From Haplomitrium mnioides (taxonomy: Eukaryota > Marchantiophyta > Haplomitriopsida > Calobryales): a stretch of 21,310 bases of DNA. This document shows, piece after piece, positions 1 to 10,070 of this stretch (position 1 is the first letter of the stretch; every line of letters starts with the position of its first letter). The stretch spans positions 1 to 21,310 of the forward strand of contig JBNGIS010002028.1 of assembly GCA_049999725.1 (NCBI GenBank), read 5' to 3'. The notes beneath the pieces were generated by a model. That model ran no database searches. It was not told the origin of the DNA and worked only from the letters and a program-made list of their open reading frames with translations. Both the position numbers and the translations under genes were made by a program.

Positions 1-108
1 ACCAGTTCGAACTTTCAAGATCATCCTTTCCTTCAGTCCGAATCGTCTACATATCACCATTTCGGTCGCTTAATCCTTCCCCGCTTCGGATCCAGTTTAA
101 CCAGTCCT

Positions 109-161
109 CCCCACTTAGGAATGCTAATCGGAACCAACTTAAGTGGGCTCCCCACTTAGGA
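109..161. repeat. Short direct repeat with adjoining hairpin
   Basis: The 12-mer CCCCACTTAGGA occurs at 109-120 and again at 150-161. The second copy overlaps a small perfect inverted repeat: TAAGTGGG (140-147), a CTC loop, then CCCACTTA (151-158). No function can be assigned. Confidence 0.6.
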
Positions 162-783
162 AAGTTTAATTCCGCTACATTCTTCGGATCGGACTCCTCG
201 CGGACAACGGACTCTTCAGATTCTTCGGATTCTTCAGATTCTTCGCGATCGAATCCCTCTCTTCAATCTTTCTTATTCATTTCCACGCGCAGATATCATA
301 GCCAAGTCATCGCTCCTTCATCGCAGATTTCATCTTCGCACAGATATCTCCTTGCATTCATATTCGAAATTCTTCTTCCACTGACAAGACAGGATCTTCT
401 TCTCCATCGCAGGAGCTTTCAGCGCAGTCTGCAGCCTTCACTTTGTAGCATCCTTTTCGAGCACACCACGTGATCGCAGCCTTCCTCTTCATTCGTATAC
501 AAATCCCATCATTCTTCACATTTCTTCCTCAGAGAAGAAAATCTCTCCTTCCTACCAATCAATCTCGTCAATCCGACAGATCACAGAGGAGCCTTCTTTC
601 AAATCGATCCTCCCCATTTCTTCCTCGCAAACTCCACATTAATTCTTCACATAGATTTTCTTCACACCAATTCCTCAAACACCACAATCGATCCCTCCTT
701 CGCGGATCACAGCTTCTTCCTGGGTGGTCGCAGCAGAGACCTGCCCTCTATCCCATAAGTTTTCTCTCATGACTCAGAAGTCC

Positions 784-791
784 TATATAAA
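784..791 (+). promoter_or_regulatory. TATA-like box
   Basis: The sequence TATATAAA is a good match to a plant TATA box. No coding sequence with a clear ATG follows. A polyadenylation-like AATAAA lies 460 bp downstream. Such a box can occur by chance in AT-rich DNA, so a real promoter is only possible. Confidence 0.25.
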
Positions 792-1249
792 CAATTTACA
801 CTTACTTACCTTCAAGAGGCATCCCCACAGGGTATAAGGCCACCGCTTTATACTCAGCCATAACAGCAGGGCAACTTGTCCTCCAATGCACTTCACTGGC
901 TCCTGGGCAAGCTGTCCATCAACACATATGTAGCTTGATAGGGGCTAACTAGCCCTCCACAACTAGATTAGTTTTACAACTTTTTCTTTTCCCCACTAAA
1001 AAGAACATCACTTCTTCATCATTTAGCCCTCTCTCCTTGGCCAATGATATCAAAACTATTCCTCTAATCCTTACATCTTACAATTCTACACTCATTAATC
1101 CAAAACTTAAAGCTTTACCATTTCCTTCTTACTCCACTGCTCAGAAGAGACCTCCTCTGAGTTGTTTCTGACTTTTTGTCAAGAACTATGCTCCCACATG
1201 TACCCCAATGCCAAGTGTGTGGAAAAAGACTTCATAAAGTTTGCTTTCG

Positions 1250-1255
1250 AATAAA
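1250..1255 (+). terminator. AATAAA polyadenylation-like signal
   Basis: A canonical AATAAA hexamer lies just before an open frame that begins at 1261. It could end a transcript starting near the TATA-like box at 784-791. The hexamer alone is weak evidence. Confidence 0.2.
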
Positions 1256-1260
1256 AGCTT

Positions 1261-2626
1261 TTGAAAGTGAAACCAAGGTTGACCTTGTCTTTGTGCATTC
1301 CGCATCCCAGTGCGGTAGCATTTGATATTGGAGTGACTAGTAAACTATCAGCTCAAAAGAAAAGAAAAATAGTCAAGTCGTCAAAAGGCTCAACAAGGAA
1401 AAATCCAGTGGAAGCACATCCACTTCATTTGGAGTTGGTCACGTCACCATCTCTTTTAAGTTCTTCTCTGCAACGTTCTTCATCTTCCTCTTTGAGTAGC
1501 TCTAATGAAGAGGTTGACCCTAAGCCCATACCTGAACCACCAACTTCAAGATCAAAGTGACCAAAGCACAATGAGCTACAAACTTCTAAGAATAAGAAGC
1601 AAGTTGATCCTCAGACTGTTTTTTAGAAAGACAAAAATAAAATTTACGAATTCTCTATCTAGTGTTGTAGGGTTTGTGAAGAAACAATAACAACTTTGTT
1701 GGAGAATCTTAATCTGCCAAAGCTTAGAATGGAAAATTGAGGACCTTTTTAGATATGACATTTGAATGAGAATTTTGTGGAGCTACTTGCCCAATGCATG
1801 CTTACCAAAAAGTATACCCACTCATTCTTCATTGTGGTTGTGATGTACAATGCAGATTAAGAGATAAGCTAGAGTTCAACATTAAAAATCCTAACAAATA
1901 TTGCTACAAGATTGATGGAGGCAATCACAACGTTGCTACAAGGCAACTTAAAATAATATATTATGGAGCAAAGAATCTGATCCTCTCACTCCACAATTGT
2001 TATCTGTACGTAGAGCTAACAACAACAACAACTTGGACTTTTGCCACCGATGACAATTACAACGAACTATATTGGCTGGAGATGACCTCCATCCAAAAGG
2101 TAAAGCATTGGAATCAACATTGCATGGAGAGTGGGATGGTTTCATCCCAAAAATTGAAGCAAGAGATAGTTTTGGAAACTTTGGAAATAAAACCAAAGTT
2201 GACTTTTAAGAAAACTGCTAATTCCCAAGACAACTGGTTTCAATTGGCCTTCCATAGTAGAAAGTTTTGGGAGCTACATCAAACAACTTTTGGTATGTGG
2301 GAAAAGAACATGGTGAAAGACCAAAAACCTACAGCCAAAGGCTCTTTGAGAATAGATGACATGAAGTGGTTGCCTTGGAGGTTCCTTCAACGTCTTCCAG
2401 ATGAATTAAAGATTTCTATTTTGATTTGAAAGGCAGTCGGATAGCTTTCAATTGAGAAGATGTCTCAAGAATTGGAGAGATTCAAAGTTTTAGGAATCAT
2501 GGCAAAATTTTTTTGTTTGGAGATCTGTTGTTTGACTTGGGAGGAAGCAAGGATGGAATATCCCATTCACATAAAGAAATTGAAAATATCCTCCTATTCT
2601 AGTTTTGAGAAATTGTTGGTAAGTTT
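1261..2626 (+). pseudogene. Broken frames, unknown protein relic
   Basis: Several overlapping partly open + strand frames lie here, and I recognise no family. The first, 1261-1560 (99 codons), has no ATG (it opens at TTG) and ends in a Ser-rich then Pro/Glu-rich tail (SSSSSLSSSNEEVDPKPIP). Its frame continues past stops with protein-like text such as ITTLLENLNLPKLRMEN. The longest frame, 1794-2429 (211 codons), has an ATG and is Trp/Lys/Gln-rich, with a TTTTT run from an AAC trinucleotide repeat near 2022-2034. A neighbouring frame reads plausibly through stops around 2435-2620 and stops at a GTAAGT splice-donor-like site near 2620. Frame switching and internal stops suggest a decayed gene or element rather than a working one. 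A chance open frame in AT-rich DNA remains possible. Confidence 0.25.
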
Positions 2627-2747
2627 TTTGTTTTTTCATTTAGAGTCACTTTTGTTTACAAATTTTCACTTTGTTCTTCATGAAATTTTTTTATTTTTTT
2701 GGGCTTTTCTTTTGGCCAATGGCTGCATGCACACATGAAATAAAGAC

Positions 2748-3285
2748 TCTTAGCGCGTTTGACTAAAAAGAGTACTTACGCTCATAGACTCTTCATTGTT
2801 CATATGCGTATGGAGTGAATACTCTTAGAGTATTGGACTACAAAGAGTCCATGCATGCATAGAGTAAAGACTCTTAGCACCTTGGACTACAAAGAGTCCA
2901 TGCACGCATAGACTATTGGAGTCCCTACACACCTAGACTATAAGGAGTCTATGTGCACATAGACCAAAGAGTCCATATACTCATGGGTTAGAGGAGTCTC
3001 ACTACAACTAGGTGAAGACTCTTAGCACCCTTGGACTAAAAAATGTCCATCCATGTATGGACTATGTGAAGTCCATATACATATTGCCTTCTTGTAGTAG
3101 AAGCGTTTTCAAGACTTTACTCCAAGTGCACATAGACTTTTGAAGTCTATGCACACATGGACTTTTGAAGTTCATGCGTACATGGACTCTTGAAGTTCAC
3201 ATGTGCATTGACTCTTTAGTCCACTCGCATAAGGACTAAATAGTGGCTACAAACTACATAGAGTCTATGTGTGCATGGACTCCAA
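2748..3285. repeat. Degenerate 25-bp minisatellite, array A
   Basis: This stretch is made of degenerate tandem units carrying GGACT, a purine-rich AAGAGTC-type core and an ATGCATGCAT-like segment. The clearest units are exactly 25 bp and adjacent: 3136-3160, 3161-3185 and 3186-3210, each starting ACTTTTGAAG or ACTCTTGAAG and ending CATGG or CATTG. A 24-bp unit follows at 3211-3234. Earlier units (2748-3120) are longer and more scrambled, with repeated ACTCTTAGCAC and GAGTCCATGC blocks. Related 25-bp units occur in array B at 15035-15209. No gene was seen in this stretch. Confidence 0.75.
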
Positions 3286-3449
3286 GTAATTTTTCTTTGT
3301 CTTCTGTAGTTCTTTTTTCTATTTCTTGAGATTTCTAATTTATTCTTACAAAATGTGATTTCATTTACTGATTTGCAACTTGTATTCTATTTGAGTACGA
3401 CAAAACATTCAAGCATCAACTTGCAAAATAGTTTAAAACAACTCCCAAT
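3286..3449. other. AT-rich spacer, nothing recognised
   Basis: This short T-rich stretch lies between the minisatellite and the gene relic. It shows no open frame of note, repeat or RNA signature. Confidence 0.4.
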
Positions 3450-4546
3450 GCTAGAAAAAAAAATGGGGGATGTCAAAGAAGCTCTTGAAGATCAAGACTA
3501 AGCTCCAACCTGGGCCTCTTACCATCTTATTTTTCAAGTTCAATGTCAAAAGGCAAGAGAGTGGAAGGCAAGGTAGCCACATGAAGCTGATGTTCTTATC
3601 TCGGAAGGGGGAGTCAAAGCAAAGAATTTTGATATGCAATCATATGTAGACGGAATCAACATGGCATTTTACCAAGTCCACGAGTAGTTCAATGCCAAGA
3701 AATTTAAGGGATTAGTGAACAAAGAGATTTCACTTTAGCTATTGTTGGTATTTCTTATGATTACAACCTTAAAAATCCAAGCATGATAACTCATATTGCT
3801 TTTTCAAGGATGATATTTTTGACATGGTGTAATCCTTCGTTGCAATTACCATATTTAATTTTTGGTTTTTTTCATCATTTGTTCTTTGCAACAATTTGGC
3901 ATTGCTAAGGATGCATTTTTGGAAGTTTGTTGCACCATTGATCATGACATGTAAATAGTCTTCTAAAAGTTTCTTTTTTAAAAAAAATTTGTTAGTTTAT
4001 TTGTTTGGCAATTGACTTCTTTTCATGTTATGTCTTTTAACTTTGATGTGATTGCTATAAGGGCGAAAAAACATTATCTTTTTGGTCGTCCAAGAATTAT
4101 GCATCCACACAAGTATTAGACGATGGGCTTCTAAACAAAGGAGGAGAAGGGCAACATGAAAATGGTTAATATGCAATCAAATGATACGACTAGTTGTTCT
4201 TGCCAAATAATGTATACTGGGTTTAGTTTCCCTATGATTTCTATGAAACAAAAACATCCAAGAGATGATGCTCATATAAATGTTTACCAAAAACCACATT
4301 CTCTTTATAACGTTTTCATTGATCATTTGTCTTTTGAGCAATATTGGATTTTAGATCTTTTCTCTTGGTCTAGTACATGTAAATCTATGCCCTTAGAATA
4401 ATGTGGAATTGCATTGCAGTAGAATATGATAGTCAACAATCCATCTACATTCTGTAGAGAGTTTTGACAATCACATCTTGCCATCATATGCCATTGAGTC
4501 ACCAATTTTTTATGATTACCACAAGGAGTTTCATCCTCTTGGTACA
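3450..4546 (+). pseudogene. Unrecognised multi-exon gene relic, copy 1
   Basis: This is a decayed copy of a gene I cannot name, recognised because a second copy lies inverted at 15415-16500. An upstream block reads EADVLISEGGVKAKNF and FDMQSYVDGINMAFYQVHE with stops between segments. From about 3706 the DNA matches copy 2. A T-rich, intron-like gap (about 3955-4085) has a GTAAAT donor and a TATAAG acceptor-like end, at the same place as the intron in copy 2. The next exon block (from about 4085) includes an ATG frame at 4156-4401 with INVYQKPHSLYNVFIDHL, closely matching MNVYQKPHALYNF of copy 2. It ends YDYHKEFHPLGT at the retrotransposon border. Two stops stand where copy 2 has Trp (HEYWTMGYW versus a stop at each W-like position). 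No database family is claimed. Confidence 0.6.
4542..4546. repeat. Target-site duplication, outer element (left)
   Basis: GTACA directly precedes the left LTR, which starts TGTA at 4547. The same five bases occur at 14424-14428, one base beyond the end of the other LTR. A 5-bp duplication is usual for Ty3/gypsy elements. The one-base offset on the right could be a later insertion of an A. Confidence 0.6.
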
Positions 4547-5030
4547 TGTAGTAATGTATTGGAAGCATTAAGGATCAAAACAATCTAATCCAATATCGAA
4601 CCCACAAGGAATAGAGAGATTGACTGTTGTTTCTAGTTTTTTTTCTCACTTTCAGTTGTTATAAGGGACAACTGAATCCAAAACCCCCAGACCCAGCTTG
4701 ATGGATTTGGCTGAACCTTTTCCTCACTCTCACTTACTACTAATAGATACTACAATGATATTGGGATATCTTCCCACTACCCCTTAGCCTCTGCTAGCTC
4801 CAATTTTGATACATGTTACTCTAGAAGAGTGGAACTTCCAAGTGAGCACTCCTCTCAAGCAAGCTTTAAGCTAGGGAAGGTGGAGATTCTTCATACATAG
4901 ACTTGCATGGGAAGTTTATGCATAGTCTCCACTCTTTCCTTGCATTTCTTGTTGGGAATACCTCTCAGAACATCCCTACATATTCACAGTCAAAAATTTA
5001 GCATATAAACTCAATAGCATAATACATCCA
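4547..5030 (-). repeat. Outer element 3' LTR (intact copy)
   Basis: This 484-bp LTR aligns along its length with 7742-7991 joined to 14189-14422. Shared blocks include AATCCAAAACCCCCA, CCCAGCTTGATG, CTAATAGATACTACAATGAT, TTTTGATACATGTTACTC, AAGCTAGGGAAGGTGGAGAT and ACTTGCATGGGAAGT. On the + strand it begins TGTA and ends ATCCA, so read on the minus strand it has the standard TG...CA ends. It is the 3' LTR because the primer site lies beside the other copy. It also preserves the uninterrupted target sequence (CTGCTAGCTCC near 4792-4802) of the nested chromovirus. Confidence 0.88.
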
Positions 5031-7712
5031 GATACCCCCTAGCATGTCCTTCTCTAGTGCAATCTTCCCTGCATTCACAAAGTGGGAACCTGTCTTTCTC
5101 TTCTCATCATAGCCTACACTCAAACTCATGTTTAAGCAAACATTATGCAATTTCTTTATTATGCAATTTCACTCCTAGGAGGAGGGGATAAAATATAAAC
5201 TTTATAGATATGAAGAACAAAATTTTACAATGAGATTTTTTCCTTAGCAGATTGGGGACCTCGCTATTAGTCTTATACCCCTTCCCTACTTTCAACTGAT
5301 TCCTAACTAATTAACTGCACCTAACTAATTTAACTAACTGACAACTACTTTAATATTTGTCCCTTAATCAGGCTAAGAATCCTCAACTATCCTATTTGAT
5401 ATAGCTATCTACAAGCTAGAAATTTATAATAACATCACTTAGAATTAAACTCTATATTCTTCTATTATTCTATTTAGATCTCTTGTCGCACCGTGCTCAT
5501 AGGTTTCCTCAAGAAACCTAACTGCTGCTTCCTACAGCTGATCTTTGTGAATTTCCATTTGTAGGTAGGGTTGCAAGGTCTTTATAATTTAAGGAGAGTC
5601 TTATAAAGAAATACCTTTGTAACTCACAACCAAACATTCCTTTCTAATTGCAACATTGATTTCTTCATAAGTTGCAGAGTTCTTCAATCATATCACCAGG
5701 TCCACTTGACACATCGGTAGGGGTACGCGTGAAGCCCTTCACAATCTATCAGCTTCTCGTTCACATCAAGCAACACTTTCCCAATGGCCAGGTCTTGTTG
5801 AGCTAGTAATGATGTAAATGATGCACCTTGTCTGCCTCTCCAATCCTTTGCTGATGGCCCATCCACAATATCCTACTTTGTACCTCCCTTAAGAGGCACT
5901 TCTGCTTTCTCTTTTGTGGTAAACACACGCGTTGGTTCTGCCACATATTCTACTTGTTTCCTTCCATGGGATGTGAGTAAGTTCCTTGAAATTGTAGATT
6001 GCTTGTTGTTGAATATAGAAAAACATATTGAAACATGTCAAATCAAAAATGAATGCTAGATAACCTATGCTTGAAGCAACCTGTATCAATAATTCAAAGT
6101 AGATCCAAAAGCTCAAAGTCTGCTCGATAAGGAACTCTTCAAGCTTAAAAAGTGCTCAAGATGGGTCCATGTTGGGAGAATAGTTGCACCAATACTATGT
6201 TGGATAGAAAGAGACTTGTTATGGTTCAAAGTAGAAAAACTGAAAGAAATCTAATTCCATATTGCTCCAAATGAGCACCTCCTCATCTCCCTTTCTAATT
6301 GCGTAAACCTCAAGAAGAGCATGTGTAGGATGTTGACCAGGCCCATCACTAGTAACAATCATTTGTCGTGCACCGATTTGAACAAGCATCCCTTGTTTTT
6401 TGATTGATCCATGAGAAATCGCATCGTCTTCCCTTGTTGTCCTCATCATTCTTCAAAGCACCCATACTTGTGAGTAGACTGAAACACTAGCCTCCTTCTT
6501 CCACTTACTCCATGCTAAGGAGATTAGCTCCATAAGTTCTCCCTCGTTTCTCCAAGGACATATATAAGCATTTTGCACTCTTTCCCTTCGACTAGCATCC
6601 TCTTTTGGGGTATAAGACTCCCTACTATAAACCTACTCTACCTCTAGACGAACCTAGTCCAAGGCTCTACTTTGGCTCTCTAGAAAGAGTCTACCCCAAG
6701 ACAGGTTGTCCTTTGAGCATTAGGTAGAGGCTGGCTGGTCTTTGAAAAGTAGACTAGTTTTATTTTATTTTATTTTTTTCCATTTTATTATCAACAATTT
6801 AGTTAATTGAATTATTGATCAGGCATTCTTGGCCAAAAAGCTTCTCTCCCTTTGATAGGCTAGAACTCTTCTTCTTCTTCTAGAGAATCTTCACACAACA
6901 GAGCAGCCACAAATATTGCTCTCACTTCAACATAACTTCCTTCTATAGTATCCATACATCCTAAATTCGTCAATTTTTCTCCAACAGAGAGCTTTCACTT
7001 CTTTGTTTCACTCCACACAAGGGATACTCCTCAAATTTTCTATGATTTACTCACAGCTAGGCCTCCACATAGCCCCCTTCTCTAGTGCACATCGTCCTTG
7101 TAAGCCTACTTTGGGGAGTTATACTTCTTAATTCTGAAACTTTTTACTCTAGTATCCAACTTCCGTCCATCAAGGGTTATTAATTGAACTAACCTATTAT
7201 CAAAAATCTTTTGGACCACATAAGGACCCATCCAGCAATTTTCCAGCAATTGCTTGAACTCCCTTTTAGACTTCTCACGAACCTCCCACCTTTGGAGATA
7301 TAGCTCTTCTTTTATTTCTTTCTTCTCTGGCTTGATACTGCAACTTTGCTCTCAGGTGATGCCCTTCAGGTTCTTGCTCATTAGTCTGCTAGTGCATGAT
7401 CTTTCTTTTCCATTCAGCTTGCAGAACTTGCCTTGCACCACACATGAATAAAGAGGTTAGACACTAGAACTTTTGAGATTGGTATAGTATGGTCTTTTTT
7501 GTTTTTGTTGACTCCTTAGCCAAGGAGTCCTATAACCATAGCTTTTCTACACAAAAACAGATTAGCACTTAATGCACTTCACTCTTAGTCCCTGAACTCT
7601 TCATAGAAAACTCCACCAAAAAGTCAAAAATTAGACATGTTGTACTAGAGCCATGCCTTGGCTCTTCCACAATTTACACTTGTTTTTTAGAGAAAACAAC
7701 CAAATGTACTAT
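5031..7712 (-). other. Outer element internal region, mostly non-coding
   Basis: This is the internal domain of the outer element. No gag, protease, RT or RNase H signature could be read on the minus strand. Two minus-strand frames, 6219-6449 (starts MMRTTREDDAISHGSIKKQG) and 5889-6116, match no family I know. Around 5700-5930 another minus frame reads protein-like text (VPLKGGTK, then DIVDGPSAKDWRGRQGASF, then LLAQQDLAIGKVLLDVNEKL) interrupted by a stop. The polypurine stretch just inside the 3' LTR (minus strand, 5031-5043) contains AGGGGGT and is a weak candidate for the plus-strand primer. The segment CCTTCTCTAGTGCA occurs both at 5048-5061 and at 7076-7089. These coding-like scraps could be captured host sequence or worn gag. 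Confidence 0.55.
7110..7345 (-). pseudogene. Possible Ty3-type integrase C-terminal remnant
   Basis: Read on the minus strand, this stretch gives a lysine-rich lead (LQRWEVREKSKREFKQLL), then CWMGPYVVQKIFDN and LVQLITLDGRKLDTRV, then SFRIKKYNSP before a stop. The GPY core followed by a small beta-like stretch and a basic RxKKY end resembles the C-terminal GPY/F module of plant Ty3/gypsy integrases. Its place is odd. In the outer element it lies only a few hundred bases downstream of the primer binding site, where gag would be expected, so most of gag-pol must be missing. It could instead be a scrap of another element. The match rests on motif memory, without a search. Confidence 0.4.
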
Positions 7713-7732
7713 GCTCCTCGGTAGCGGCGCCA
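7713..7732 (-). promoter_or_regulatory. Primer binding site, tRNA-Asp type
   Basis: On the minus strand the sequence is TGGCGCCGCTACCGAGGAGC. It matches 15 of the first 18 bases of the sequence complementary to the 3' end of plant tRNA-Asp (TGGCGCCGTTGCCGGGGA). This primer is known in Athila/Tat-like Ty3/gypsy elements. It lies nine bases inside the LTR edge at 7742, a slightly wide gap. It fixes the element's orientation. Confidence 0.78.
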
Positions 7733-7741
7733 AATTTTATA

Positions 7742-7991
7742 TGTACCAATGTATTAGGATCATTAATGATCAAAAAACTTTGATCCAATGTCAAACTCAC
7801 AAGAAACAGAGACATTGACTACTATTTTCTATGTTTTTTCTCACTTTCAATTGTTATGAGAGACAATTGAATCCAAAACCCCCATACCCAGCTTGATGAA
7901 TATGCTTGAACCTTTCCTCACACTCACTCACTGCTAATAGATACTACAATGATAATAGAACCTCTTTACACTGCTCTCTAGCCTATGCTAT
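7742..7991 (-). repeat. Outer element 5' LTR, part next to primer site
   Basis: This 250-bp piece aligns with 4547-4796 of the other LTR. It breaks at GCTAT (7987-7991), where the nested chromovirus begins. The rest of this LTR resumes at 14189. The sum 250 + 234 equals the 484 bp of the intact LTR when the target duplication is counted once. Confidence 0.87.
7987..7991. repeat. Target-site duplication, inner element (left)
   Basis: GCTAT lies directly before the inner LTR. The empty site preserved in the partner outer LTR reads GCTAG, so this copy has changed at its last base. Confidence 0.75.
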
Positions 7992-8173
7992 TGTAATGGT
8001 CACTAACTTTAATAAGCCATAGCAAAAAATGAAGTAAGATATAGTGTCAACTATGTCTAGAAAGCTATTACTAAGATAAAGTAGCAAAAAGTGGTGTTAT
8101 TATAGAGAGTTGGACATGTGGCAAGAGGGAAGAAAGTCAATGAATTAAAGTGAAAGAGCGAGTCTAATAAAGA

Positions 8174-8179
8174 CACGTG
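8174..8179. promoter_or_regulatory. G-box core in LTR
   Basis: CACGTG sits in the context GACACGTGGCAAG, a typical plant G-box/ABRE-like site bound by bZIP or bHLH factors. The other LTR has the same core at 13664-13669, and the 51-bp units carry related ACGTGGCAG or ATGTGGCAG motifs. A role in driving the LTR promoter is inferred. Confidence 0.4.
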
Positions 8180-8206
8180 GCAAGCAGAGAACTAAAGTAA
8201 AGAGAA

Positions 8207-8305
8207 GGTTTTAAAGATAAGTATAAGTGGCAGAAGAAGAACTAAAGAGAGATGGAAGGTTTTAAAGATAAGGACACATTGCAAAAGGAGAATAAAAGTA
8301 AAGGG
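8207..8305 (+). repeat. 51-bp tandem unit, two copies, 5' LTR
   Basis: Units begin GGTTTTAAAGATAAG at 8207 and 8258, a period of 51. Each continues with a GTGGCAGAAG-like or CATTGCAAAAG block and a purine-rich stretch. The homologous array in the 3' LTR has four copies. Confidence 0.85.
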
Positions 8306-8410
8306 TGATCCAATCAAAGTGAGAGAGAAAAGAAGGGTCCATTTAGAGGAGGATAGAAAAAGAACCAATGGGGTTCCTCCACCTATGTAAGCAAAGAGCT
8401 TTCTATCAAG

Positions 8411-8420
8411 TATATAAATA
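8411..8420 (+). promoter_or_regulatory. TATA box of inner element 5' LTR
   Basis: TATATAAATA lies about 125 bp before the LTR end, a suitable place for the U3/R border. The matching place in the 3' LTR has lost it: AGTAGATAAAG at about 14059-14069. Confidence 0.55.
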
Positions 8421-8535
8421 AAGAAGAGTGTCTTGTTTGGCATCTCTTACCTTGTGGGTTGTTGAAGTTCCTTATACGCTTCTCTTGTATGTGTTTGTGC
8501 TAACTTGTGTGTAATATATGTGCGTAGTGTTACAA

Positions 8536-8552
8536 TGATATCAGAACTTGGT
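8536..8552 (+). promoter_or_regulatory. Primer binding site, initiator-Met type
   Basis: One base after the LTR, TGATATCAGAACTTGG resembles the initiator methionine tRNA primer site (TGGTATCAGAGC) used by most plant Ty3/gypsy and copia elements, with two changes in the first twelve bases. Confidence 0.75.
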
Positions 8553-9187
8553 CTTCTCTAAAGAAGTGTGGACTACTCCTCTTTGGAGAAGTACTAAATA
8601 TTTTTTAAAATAGTGGAATCTCCACTTTGCAATAACTCCAAGAGAGTAAAGGATCAAGTTTTCATAAGTAAATGACAGCAGATATCTCATTCTTTAAGAA
8701 TGAAAATAAGAAGTTTAGCTTGATACTATGGTAGCTAATGGATAGAGGAGCATTTGTACCTCCTAGAACTCTTCTATTGAATCCTTTTAATATATGTGTT
8801 TTTAACATTGACAAACATTTCTTTCAAAAAAATTTAGTATATAATTTTAGGGATGATTTTATGGTTTTTGTGGAATCGTGAGAACCTGTTATCCTACCTG
8901 TGGTAAATTATAGTTCTACATGGGAGTGTTTCATTTATGTTTTGTGGTAGATAGAAATGGATTTGAACCAAACTCCTCTAGAAGAGTTCAACTCCAAGTG
9001 TCACATTTCTTTTCGAGCAACGCCTCAACAAATGCAACAAGATTTTCTTGTTTGTAAGTTTGGAGAGAGGTTTTGTGATTCGGTGTTAGTATCAACTACA
9101 CCTTTTATTTTACCTATTCTATATAATTGGAAAGTGTACGTATTTTTTTTGTATGAGTTGCAAGTAGTTAAGTTGTGACAGAAAATC
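8553..9187 (+). other. Inner element untranslated leader
   Basis: This is the stretch between primer site and gag. A 73-codon ATG frame at 8957-9178 (with TPQQMQQDFLVCKFGERF) matches no known domain and ends just before gag. It could be a chance frame or a leader reading frame. Nothing else was seen. Confidence 0.5.
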
Positions 9188-10070
9188 ATGGAGGAAAATT
9201 CTAGCAATCTAGAAGAAGTAGCTTGGATGATGGCAAAGTTGGAAGAACTTCAAGTAGCTCTTATAGCAAGCCAACAACAAACAAATATGCTGATGGTGGA
9301 GATGGTGAAAATGCGGTTGCAACAAGAGAACGGAGAAGGGAGTCAAGAAACATTTCTTCAAAAGATGAGCAAGTTGTATACAGTGGAGTCTAATGGAGGA
9401 AGTTGCATGGTAGGTGTCATAGAAGGATAGGTGTATCGGATAGAAGTTCATATGTTGTATTGTCTACATACGTCAGATTTGGAGAAGGGACTATTTGCAA
9501 GGTCATTTTTAACGGAGCACACATCTATTCGGCTATAAGGATGAGAGCGACAAAAAATATGCATGAGGAGAAAAAATTTTGTGGAGAAGCCTTAAAAGAG
9601 AGCTTATTACATAATTTCAAAACAGTAGATTCTATATTAACCACAATGACAAAGCTTGGGAGTTAGAGCAATAAAAAAGCATTGCAAAGTACATTGAAGA
9701 GCTTTGAAGCTTACAAGTCTAAATTGAAGACATGAGTTCAGCTGAGGCCCTTGAGAAATTTTTGCAAGGATTAAAAAGGAAGATTAGAGGGGAAGTTATG
9801 ATGTGCAACTCAAAGGATGTTAATGAAGCCATCTCGTTTACTCAAAGAATTGAAGGAACATTGGAGATTGTGTAAACAAAAGGGAACTATGGCCCCATGC
9901 CTATGGAGTTGGGACATATTAGAAGAAGAGATTTCAATCGCCCCAATCAACAACTAAAAGGACCACACAATGCTAAAGAAAGGAGACCTAAAGAATGGCA
10001 AGAAACACGAACATGTTACAATTGTGGTCAAATAAGGCACATTGCACCAAATTGCAGAGTAGTATGATGA
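9188..10070 (+). pseudogene. gag: Inner element gag (decayed)
   Basis: Gag is the capsid and nucleocapsid protein that packages element RNA. The ATG at 9188 opens a 80-codon frame (MEENSSNLEEVAWMMAKLEE) with a likely coiled-coil, QQQ-rich start. Later frames continue the protein: KESLLHNFKTVDSILTTMTK (to 9666), then SSAEALEKFLQGLKRKIRGE and EAISFTQRIEGTLEIV (from 9732), a stop, then PMELGHIRRRDFNRP, a motif commonly seen upstream of the zinc knuckle in plant gypsy gag. The knuckle CYNCGQIRHIAPNC (10014-10055) keeps the C-X2-C-X4-H-X4-C pattern. At least two frameshifts and one in-frame stop break it. Confidence 0.88.

Larger units (their letters stand above)
1..1260. other. Unassigned pyrimidine-rich region
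   Basis: No gene is recognisable here. The + strand is rich in C and T, with many TTCTTC and TCTTC runs, notably a short imperfect GATTCTTC tandem around 219-250. A frame open from a GTG at 470 to 772 is Ser/Arg/Leu-rich low-complexity sequence and is not a convincing protein. A TATA-like box (784-791) and an AATAAA signal (1250-1255) lie about 460 bp apart on the + strand. This arrangement could be an LTR or a gene's untranslated region, but no TG...CA boundaries, partner LTR or coding sequence were found to decide. Confidence 0.5.
7992..8534 (+). repeat. Inner element 5' LTR (543 bp)
   Basis: It starts TGTAATGGTCAC and ends GTGTTACA, matching the 3' LTR at 13540-14183. It carries two copies of a 51-bp tandem unit from 8207, against four in the 3' LTR, which explains the 101-bp length difference. 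A TATA box, TATATAAATA, is at 8411-8420 and a CACGTG G-box core at 8174-8179. The minus-strand open frame here (8192-8443) is a by-product of the repeats. Confidence 0.93.

Noticed and set aside
470-772. 100-codon + strand frame
   Set aside because: It opens at GTG, is Ser/Arg/Leu-rich low-complexity text from a C/T-rich stretch, and shows no domain or splice context.
8192-8443. Minus-strand 83-codon frame in the 5' LTR
   Set aside because: It is the counterpart of the LTR repeat frame, Phe/Leu-rich with no known domain, and lies inside a well-defined LTR.
9025-9451. Minus-strand frames opposite gag (9025-9207, 9209-9451)
   Set aside because: They are shadows of the gag reading direction in the inner element and carry no motif of their own.
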